Part shown: positions 22,134 to 27,382 of the stretch, piece by piece
Layout of the letters: each line of letters starts with the position of its first letter
Numbering within the stretch: position 1 is the stretch's first letter
Origin: UBA5232 sp035370405
GTDB lineage: Bacteria > Patescibacteriota > Dojkabacteria > SC72
Direction: 5' to 3'
Assembly: GCA_035370405.1 (NCBI GenBank)
Contig: DAOOVT010000011.1
Coordinates: 1 to 27,382, forward strand
Length of the DNA stretch: 27,382 nucleotides
Notes under the pieces: model-generated
Database searches by the model: none
Told to the model about the DNA's origin: nothing
Seen by the model: only the letters and a program-made list of their open reading frames with translations
Translations under genes and position numbers: made by a program

Positions 22134-22896
22134 TTTTGTTCTCAGAATATCTCTTTTCAATAACAAAAATATCTGGAGATAATCCTCCCTCATCTGTGCT
22201 AATGACGCTCTTACATTTCCAAGTGCCTTTATTAAAAGTTTTTAGCAATAATTTTTTCTCTTGAGTAAGGAGGACTAATTTCCCTTTTCTTCTCAATATT
22301 TTATGTGCTACTTTTTCTAAACATTGATACGCCTCAATATTTTCATTGTGACTTCCTACTCTAATTCCAAATGGAAGATTCGATATTATTAAATCTACAT
22401 TTCTCTTTTTTAACTTAACGCTACAAATATCACTCTGAAATAAAATATATTTACACTTATCAATATTTGCATTACCGAAGTTAATCCTGCTTTTCTCAAT
22501 AGCAACTCTACTTCTATCTGAACAAATAACTCTCTTACAATTGAAATAAAGAAGTGCAGTAATTGGAATTACTCCTGCCCCACAAAAAGGGTCATAAATG
22601 ATTGAATTGCTATTAACTCCCCCTATCATACACATAATATATGCCAAGCATGGATTTATCCCTGCAGGGACAAATTCTTTACGCCACTCTCTTTTTGACA
22701 GATCAATCCTTCTGTTACCATCTTCTACTGCTATACATGATTTTATCTTTCTAAATTCTTCAATATTACTGACATCATAATTAAATTCTAAATATCCATT
22801 AGATTCTCCGTTCACAACAATATCTGGAAATTTCTCCTTCAATTCTCTAATCACATAATCCTTTGTTCCTTTCAAAAAATATAGTCTATACATCAT
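22087..22896 (-). CDS. RNA methyltransferase (UPF0020/Trm14-RlmL-like), 3' end antisense to tRNA-Val
   Basis: SAM-dependent methylase, probably of guanine N2 in tRNA or rRNA. Residues about 1-75 form a short N-terminal domain in place of a full THUMP domain. The UPF0020 fold then shows AGINPCLAYIMCMIGG (78-93), the SAM-binding loop DPFCGAG (102-108), acidic SDRSRVAIEKSRINF (126-140) and the target-base motif ISNLPFG (171-177). NLPFG takes the place of the usual N-P-P-Y-G. The last 15 residues (MGDTGLEPVTSTMSM) are encoded antisense to tRNA-Val, and the TGA stop lies inside the tRNA gene. That peptide is an accident of tRNA sequence, so the functional end is about residue 254. It starts 1 nt after dus, in one operon; the second Met (22893) is an equally good start. 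Confidence 0.85.
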   Translation of the reverse strand: MMYRLYFLKGTKDYVIRELKEKFPDIVVNGESNGYLEFNYDVSNIEEFRKIKSCIAVEDGNRRIDLSKREWRKEFVPAGINPCLAYIMCMIGGVNSNSIIYDPFCGAGVIPITALLYFNCKRVICSDRSRVAIEKSRINFGNANIDKCKYILFQSDICSVKLKKRNVDLIISNLPFGIRVGSHNENIEAYQCLEKVAHKILRRKGKLVLLTQEKKLLLKTFNKGTWKCKSVISTDEGGLSPDIFVIEKRYSENKMGDTGLEPVTSTMSM

Positions 22897-22897
22897 T

Positions 22898-23821
22898 TTA
22901 AAGATTATTTTTAAGTATCAATACCATTTCTTCCAAGCTTTTCGCTTCCAATAGTTCTTGCCTTAACCGTCCAGCATCATCAAAATTACGTAAGTACGCT
23001 TTTACATACTTTTTCTGGCAATCAAATGGTTTAGTATCTCCCCAAAATTCCTTAAAAAGTGTCAAATGTTTAAATAATGTTTGAATCCTTTCCTCCCTAG
23101 GAATTTCTTTCCTTTTAGAAAAGAGCCATGGATTATTCAATATCCCACGCCCAATCATAAACCCATCTAGCCCATATTCCTTGCAATATTCCTCTCCCTG
23201 ATCTACATCCATCAAATCACCATTTCCAAGTATTTTAGTAGATGAATGCATTTTATTCCTAAGATTTGCACATTCTCCTATTAGTTTCCAATTAGCAGGG
23301 ATTACATATGTTTCTTTAGACAATCTCCCATGAATAACAATCATATCTAGATCCTGTTCTAGAAGAAATCCAATCCAACCTTCGATATCAACTTCATCAA
23401 AACCCAACCTAGTTTTTACAGACACTGGAATATCTGTTCCTTCCAATGACTCCTTCACAACATCTATTATCTCTTTAACCAAAGGTTTATTTTTTATCAA
23501 TGCTGAACCTCTTCCTCCTGATATTACATCATGTACAGAACACCCTATATTTATATTTATTCCATCTGGATCAAGTTTTTTAATTTCTGCTATTGTCTCA
23601 GCATACATTGCAGGATTATTTCCCCACAACTGTACAATGATTGGGTGTTCTTTTTCTGTATACTTTATCCTATGCTCAACATTACTTCTCCCTTTAGAGC
23701 AAAAACCTTCTACATTTAAAAATTCTGTAAAAAACAAATCTGGTTTACCAATATCACACAAAATTTGTCTAAATACAGAGTCAGTAATCCCCTCCATCGG
23801 GGCAAGTGCTTTAATTAACAT
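22898..23821 (-). CDS. dus: tRNA-dihydrouridine synthase
   Basis: FMN enzyme that reduces uridines in tRNA D-loops. The protein is TIM-barrel: LAPMEGITDSVFR near the N-terminus, HPIIVQLWGNNP, the catalytic cysteine in NINIGCSVHDV (Cys94 from this start; the usual G-C-P is G-C-S), SGGRGSALIKN, VKTRLGF, IHGRLSKE and NGDLMD, then MIGRGILNNPWLF. I place the start at the ATG at 23821 (MLIKALAPMEG, 307 residues), not at an upstream ATG at 23857. A TGGTATACT box lies inside the extra 12 codons, and its -10 ends 7 nt before this ATG, the same spacing as at pheS. The RNA methylase follows 1 nt downstream. The subfamily (DusA/B/C-like) is not certain. Confidence 0.93.
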   Translation of the reverse strand: MLIKALAPMEGITDSVFRQILCDIGKPDLFFTEFLNVEGFCSKGRSNVEHRIKYTEKEHPIIVQLWGNNPAMYAETIAEIKKLDPDGININIGCSVHDVISGGRGSALIKNKPLVKEIIDVVKESLEGTDIPVSVKTRLGFDEVDIEGWIGFLLEQDLDMIVIHGRLSKETYVIPANWKLIGECANLRNKMHSSTKILGNGDLMDVDQGEEYCKEYGLDGFMIGRGILNNPWLFSKRKEIPREERIQTLFKHLTLFKEFWGDTKPFDCQKKYVKAYLRNFDDAGRLRQELLEAKSLEEMVLILKNNL

Positions 23822-23828
23822 AACCATG

Positions 23829-23837
23829 AGTATACCA
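23829..23837 (-). promoter_or_regulatory. Extended -10 of dus, deciding the start codon
   Basis: Minus-strand TGGTATACT (TATACT at 23834-23829) ends 7 nt before the ATG at 23821. A nearer ATG at 23827 is only 1 nt from the box and could not be at the 5' end of this transcript. Confidence 0.65.
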
Positions 23838-23935
23838 AAAAGGAAAGTCGTATACATGATTAACTTCTCAATATATCAGCTTTACCCCAATTACTCTTTT
23901 ATGTATACTTTATGTGTAATTAATACTGCCTAAAA

Positions 23936-24337
23936 ATGGAACCCAAAAATGCAATCTTGGACAGCTCAGGTCAACAGCTGCTAAATCAAAACAACATAGA
24001 TTCTTACCTAGAAATTTGGATATATTCAGTACAGGATTTCCTCAAATGGTGGTATGTGCAAATGCCTATATGGCATTTACGAAGACTTGGAAGACTCTCA
24101 GTTGTTATTGATGATTTCCTTTCAATAACGGTACTTATTAAGAATTTTTTCCTTCCATGGCATAGAGATTACTCATTGATAGGGTATTTCTTCGGGATTT
24201 TAGTAAAGCTCTTGTACCTACCAATCGCTATTGCTATCTATATTTTAGCAATTTTAATCTATATAGCATTGATAATAGCTTGGATAGCTCTCCCTATAGC
24301 AACAATGGTCTTTATTTTAATATCTATATTTAGGTAG
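23936..24337 (+). CDS. Small membrane protein paired with the Clp-like ATPase
   Basis: No known family recognised. Of 133 residues, the polar N-terminus (about 1-25) and an amphipathic Trp-rich stretch (LEIWIYSVQDFLKWWYVQMP, 25-44) suggest a membrane-surface helix. A basic part HLRRLGRLS follows, then two strongly hydrophobic segments (about 82-130, rich in Ile/Leu/Ala) and a short end. FFLPWHRDYS (about 71-80) stands out as a conserved-looking motif. The stop is 1 nt before the ATG of the Clp-like gene, so the two are almost surely co-translated and may form one membrane complex. A TAATAC/AATACT box lies 8-9 nt before the ATG, again without a Shine-Dalgarno sequence. Confidence 0.75.
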   Translation: MEPKNAILDSSGQQLLNQNNIDSYLEIWIYSVQDFLKWWYVQMPIWHLRRLGRLSVVIDDFLSITVLIKNFFLPWHRDYSLIGYFFGILVKLLYLPIAIAIYILAILIYIALIIAWIALPIATMVFILISIFR

Positions 24338-24338
24338 T

Positions 24339-27059
24339 ATGTCAATTGAATTTGATAGTAGACAAAAAACACTAATTGGAAAGCATAATAGTGCGAAGAA
24401 TACATTTAGCCTAGTAGAGAAAAAACCATCAATAACTAATGGAGCTGATGAGTCATTGTTTTTGATTACAAGAGATCATTTTTTTTCGATAACAACGGCA
24501 CAAGTACAAACTATTCTCAGAAATTTTCCGAAGTATATTAATTTTCATAATATGAAGAGGCTTGTTGCTGATATTTTTGTAATGTTAGGTGTATTTATAT
24601 CTCTTGGGTTGATATTAAAATTTTCTTCGCTACTTAATGATTATTCATCTATTATCAAAATTCTTTCTTCTAAAACCATTAGCATTATTTTTGGAATTTC
24701 CGTTCTTTCAATAATTATTCTTTGGCATGATTTCTACGAGGATAAAAGTCACCCAATACAAATACCAAAAGTTAAGAAAATACCACAGAAAGATATTGAT
24801 GAGATTAAAGCAGTGGGGTTTAAGTTTGGAAGATATGCTCATTTAGACATAATCTCTTTTGCCAATGAAGAACTTTTAGAAGAGATATGTATGTACAACG
24901 ATAATGGAAACATAAATATTTTTAATATATACAAAGATCTCGTAGATAATAACTATGAAGTTAAACAGATTGTAAGAAGGTCAGGAATTACTCTTGATTC
25001 ATCAGTAATAGAGAATGAGCATATTTCATTTGATGATTTGGAGGTAATTTCAACAGAATCATTAAGAGATTTACTAGTATATACAATGCAAGAAGGAGTT
25101 CTTACTGAGTCTTCTAAACTTGGCCCGGAGCATTTGTTTTTAGCCATTACTAATGTAGTACCATCTCTTCAGAAATTGCTTAAAAAAAATAATATAACCC
25201 TAGATGTGATGAGGGAGGTATCTGTTTATCAGAATGATTTAATTAGAAAGAGGCAAGCAACTAAATACCTAGATCCCAATGTTCCATATTTTAGGAAGGG
25301 AGGTGTTATGAATCAATTAATCTATGGATATACCTTTGTATTAAGTCATTTCAGTATCGAGATAAATAGGCAAGTAGCAGAGTCTCCTGATATATTTGGC
25401 ATAGGTCATGAAGAAGAGATTGATACAATTGTTTCCATACTAGGAAAGTTGTCTGGAAAGAATGCTTTGCTAATAGGGGAGCCTGGAGTTGGAAAGTCTA
25501 GTATAATACTTGGAATAGCACAGAGAATTAATCATGCAGATGTACCACCTCAACTCAAAGATAAGAGGATTATTCAGCTTGATTTGAATAGTCTAACTGC
25601 AATATCTCAAAAGGTTTCGAATCTGGAAGAGATGGTTATTAAGGCTGTTTCGGAATTAGAGAAGGCAGGTAATACAATTTTGTATATAGATGAGATTCAA
25701 CAGCTTATCTCTACTGGAAGTAATGATTCTGGATATAATCTTGCTAATGTTCTTCTTCCATATATTCTTAATAGTAAGTTCCCAATAGTTGGGACAATTA
25801 ATTATTCAGATTACAAGAAGTATTTTTACAGTAATGAATCACTTAGATTAAGCTTTACCAATGTTGAAATTAAAGAGATATCAGCAAATGATGCTTTAAG
25901 GATATTAGAGAGTAAGGTTCCTTCGTTGGAAAAGAACTTTGATTGCTTCATAACTTTTCCGGCACTTGTTGCAGCTGTTGATATTTCACAAAGATATATT
26001 AAGGACAGGAAACTTCCAAGTAGTGCGGTTCAAACGATAGAAGCTACTTGTGCTTGGGCACAAAATAATGGGATACAGAAGATAACTGCGGAGCATGTTT
26101 CTAAAGCAATATCACTACAAAAAGGTATAAATATTACAGCAATAGATCAAGAGGAGAGTAATAGGTTGATGAAACTTGAGGAGAATATTAGGAACAGGGT
26201 AGTAGGACAAGATGAGGCTGTTATAGCGATATCAGAAGCTCTTAGAAGGGCAAGAGCTGATATCAGGAATCCTAATAGACCTATTGGTACTTTTTTGTTT
26301 ATGGGTCCAACAGGTGTAGGAAAAACATATCTTGCTAAGGTTGTAGCGGAGGAGTTTTTTGGAGGAAAAGATAATATGATTAGATTAGATATGTCAGAGT
26401 ACCAAGAGGTTTCTAGTATAGAGAAATTTTTAGGAAGTAATTCTGATCAGGAGCTGTTAGGACAAACATCTATTTCATTGGTTGATAGGATTAAGAGTAC
26501 TCCTAATTCTGTTGTTTTATTTGATGAGATAGAGAAGGCAAATCCAAGGATATTAGATTTGTTCTTACAAATATTTGATGATGGAATACTGACAAGTTCA
26601 CAAGGCGAAACTGTTGATTTTACGAATGCCATTATCATTTGTACAAGTAATATTGGGAGTCGTATTTTGTTGGATTCCTTAAGTCAAAAGAATGTTCTTT
26701 GGGAAGAGGCAAAGCAGAGAGCTCTTCTTGAACTTAGACAATCTCTTAAGCCTGAATTACTTAATAGGTTTGACAGAATTATAGTTTTTTCTCCTCATGA
26801 TATGAAGAATTTAGCAAATATAGCTACATTGCAACTTACAGAACTTGCAGAGAGGCTGTTGCAAAAAGGAATAACAATAAAGTGGCAGCCACAGATACCT
26901 ATGCTTATAGCCAATAAAACAAATGATCCTGGAAATGGTGCTAGACCATTGGCTAGGTATATACAAGATAATATTGAGGGACAAATAGCAAAAGGAATAA
27001 TAGATGGATCTTTGAAACCAGGAGAAGAGATTTCTATAAAAGAGAGCTGGATTGTGTAA
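24339..27059 (+). CDS. Membrane-anchored Clp-like double AAA+ ATPase with degenerate pore loops
   Basis: Related to ClpA/B/C unfoldases; 906 residues. Two TM segments (about 75-95 and 112-130) precede a Clp-N-like repeat region (about 165-300, with LGPEHLFLAIT). AAA-1 has Walker A GEPGVGKSS (380-388) and Walker B ILYIDE (447-452). The pore-loop block Y-R-G-E-F-E is replaced (SLTAISQKVSNLEE), and A-L-E-R-R-F with the arginine fingers has become SLRLSF (501-506). AAA-2 has GPTGVGKT (656-663), VVLFDE (725-730), LNRFDR (808-813) and sensor-2 GARPLARYIQ (867-876), but the G-Y-V-G pore loop is missing (GSNSDQELLGQ, 699-709). There is no ClpB middle domain and no I/V-G-F/L ClpP-binding tripeptide. 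ATP binding is probably kept, mainly in AAA-2. Classical threading of substrates into ClpP is doubtful. Confidence 0.88.
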   Translation: MSIEFDSRQKTLIGKHNSAKNTFSLVEKKPSITNGADESLFLITRDHFFSITTAQVQTILRNFPKYINFHNMKRLVADIFVMLGVFISLGLILKFSSLLNDYSSIIKILSSKTISIIFGISVLSIIILWHDFYEDKSHPIQIPKVKKIPQKDIDEIKAVGFKFGRYAHLDIISFANEELLEEICMYNDNGNINIFNIYKDLVDNNYEVKQIVRRSGITLDSSVIENEHISFDDLEVISTESLRDLLVYTMQEGVLTESSKLGPEHLFLAITNVVPSLQKLLKKNNITLDVMREVSVYQNDLIRKRQATKYLDPNVPYFRKGGVMNQLIYGYTFVLSHFSIEINRQVAESPDIFGIGHEEEIDTIVSILGKLSGKNALLIGEPGVGKSSIILGIAQRINHADVPPQLKDKRIIQLDLNSLTAISQKVSNLEEMVIKAVSELEKAGNTILYIDEIQQLISTGSNDSGYNLANVLLPYILNSKFPIVGTINYSDYKKYFYSNESLRLSFTNVEIKEISANDALRILESKVPSLEKNFDCFITFPALVAAVDISQRYIKDRKLPSSAVQTIEATCAWAQNNGIQKITAEHVSKAISLQKGINITAIDQEESNRLMKLEENIRNRVVGQDEAVIAISEALRRARADIRNPNRPIGTFLFMGPTGVGKTYLAKVVAEEFFGGKDNMIRLDMSEYQEVSSIEKFLGSNSDQELLGQTSISLVDRIKSTPNSVVLFDEIEKANPRILDLFLQIFDDGILTSSQGETVDFTNAIIICTSNIGSRILLDSLSQKNVLWEEAKQRALLELRQSLKPELLNRFDRIIVFSPHDMKNLANIATLQLTELAERLLQKGITIKWQPQIPMLIANKTNDPGNGARPLARYIQDNIEGQIAKGIIDGSLKPGEEISIKESWIV

Positions 27060-27083
27060 TTATGTATCATGTACAGGAATTAT

Positions 27084-27112
27084 TTGCCACAATTATATTG
27101 ATAATATATAAT
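27084..27112 (+). promoter_or_regulatory. Sigma-70-type promoter of rpmF
   Basis: TTGCCA (27084-27089), a 17-bp spacer and TATAAT (27107-27112) make the strongest consensus promoter in the window. Transcription would start near 27118, giving a leader of about 24 nt. Confidence 0.75.
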
Positions 27113-27117
27113 ATCCC

Positions 27118-27134
27118 AGTTAAGCTATTTAACT
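27118..27134 (+). promoter_or_regulatory. Hairpin at the 5' end of the rpmF mRNA
   Basis: AGTTAA (27118-27123) and TTAACT (27129-27134) form a 6-bp stem with loop GCTAT, right at the predicted transcript start and 7 nt before the rpmF ATG. It is likely weak (A/T-rich), but its place could affect mRNA stability or initiation. Confidence 0.35.
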
Positions 27135-27141
27135 AGATTAT

Positions 27142-27306
27142 ATGGGAGCAGAGCCAAAGAGAAAAATCAGCAAAGCGAGAAAAGGCAGGAGAAGGTCGCA
27201 TAATGCATTGAAGGTGCGAGGAGCTTCTGTTTGTTCAAAATGTGGACATGTAAAGAGGAGCCATTTTGAATGTAGTTACTGTGGTACTTATAAAAACAAA
27301 TCTTAA
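27142..27306 (+). CDS. rpmF: 50S ribosomal protein bL32, zinc-ribbon form
   Basis: 54-residue large-subunit protein. The N-terminus MGAEPKRKISKARKGRRRSH matches the family's basic, Pro-Lys-rich start. The C-terminal half holds CSKC (about 32-35) and CSYC (about 45-48), four cysteines that form the zinc ribbon of the C+ type. It follows the Clp-like gene after 82 nt with its own consensus promoter. nusB begins 13 nt downstream, so they are probably co-transcribed. Confidence 0.93.
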   Translation: MGAEPKRKISKARKGRRRSHNALKVRGASVCSKCGHVKRSHFECSYCGTYKNKS

Positions 27307-27319
27307 CTGTTTTAGCAAT

Positions 27320-27382
27320 ATGAAAAGATCTACAGATCCTAGACACTTGGCTAGAGTTTTAGCTCTGCAGAAGCTTTTTATG
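27320..27382 (+). CDS. nusB: Transcription antitermination factor NusB, N-terminus only
   Basis: The window ends after 21 codons. MKRSTDPRHLARVLALQKLF fits the NusB start (R-x-x-A-R-x-x-A-L-Q-x-L-F/Y). NusB works with NusE (S10) in rRNA antitermination. Its place after rpmF supports the call, but most of the protein is outside the window. Confidence 0.65.
   Translation, partial: MKRSTDPRHLARVLALQKLFM

Noticed and set aside
22134..22145. Intrinsic terminator after tRNA-Val
   Set aside because: Only a short T-rich stretch (ATTTTGTT) with no separate stem other than the tRNA itself.
24339..27059. Clp-like ATPase as the partner of the nearby ClpP
   Set aside because: No I/V-G-F/L binding tripeptide is visible in AAA-2 and both pore loops are degenerate, so a classical Clp protease is not supported.
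1..27382. Possible recoding of TGA to glycine, as in some CPR lineages
   Set aside because: Long conserved genes have no in-frame TGA, and TGA ends clpP at the family's normal length. TAA and TAG are simply preferred.

Overview
The window is AT-rich, densely packed and free of insertion sequences, phage genes or CRISPR arrays. It looks like a chromosomal segment from a Patescibacteria (CPR) bacterium. The clues are single-copy housekeeping genes with very short spacers, a trigger factor without its PPIase domain, a membrane-anchored Clp-like ATPase, almost no Shine-Dalgarno sequences, and arginine written mainly as AGA. I cannot place it to class from sequence alone. The standard code is used: long genes are intact with no in-frame TGA, and TGA closes only two genes.

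Layout. 1-2583 (+): 3' part of thrS, then infC, rpmI and rplT, with infC and rpmI overlapping. 2584-3360: an unrecognised gene with its own promoter, a long leader, a strong ribosome-binding site and atypical codons, followed by a 15-bp perfect inverted repeat. 3361-6898 (+): pheS-pheT. 6910-9672 (-): a class A penicillin-binding protein, divergent from hisS (9769-11073, +), followed by a small response-regulator-like gene. 11717-18049 (-): an AI-2E family permease, a PEP-synthase-like protein with lost catalytic residues, and mutS. 18124-19071 (-): a two-TM Ig-like surface protein, divergent from a sortase (19174-19860, +). 19896-22044 (+): PPIase-less trigger factor, clpP and a coupled unknown gene, then tRNA-Val(GAC). 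22087-23821 (-): dus and an RNA methylase whose 3' end runs antisense into the tRNA. 23936-27059 (+): a small membrane protein and a membrane-anchored double-AAA+ Clp-like ATPase. 27142-27382 (+): rpmF and the 5' end of nusB.

Functionally the window holds translation (three aminoacyl-tRNA synthetases, IF3, bL35, bL20, bL32, tRNA, tRNA/rRNA modification), cell envelope (PBP1A-like enzyme, sortase and possible substrate), proteostasis (trigger factor, ClpP, Clp-like ATPase) and repair (MutS). The most interesting items are the Clp-like ATPase lacking substrate-threading loops with its membrane partner, the PEP-synthase-like probable pseudoenzyme, and -10 boxes placed 6-7 nt before start codons, which imply leaderless mRNAs and correct one start site.
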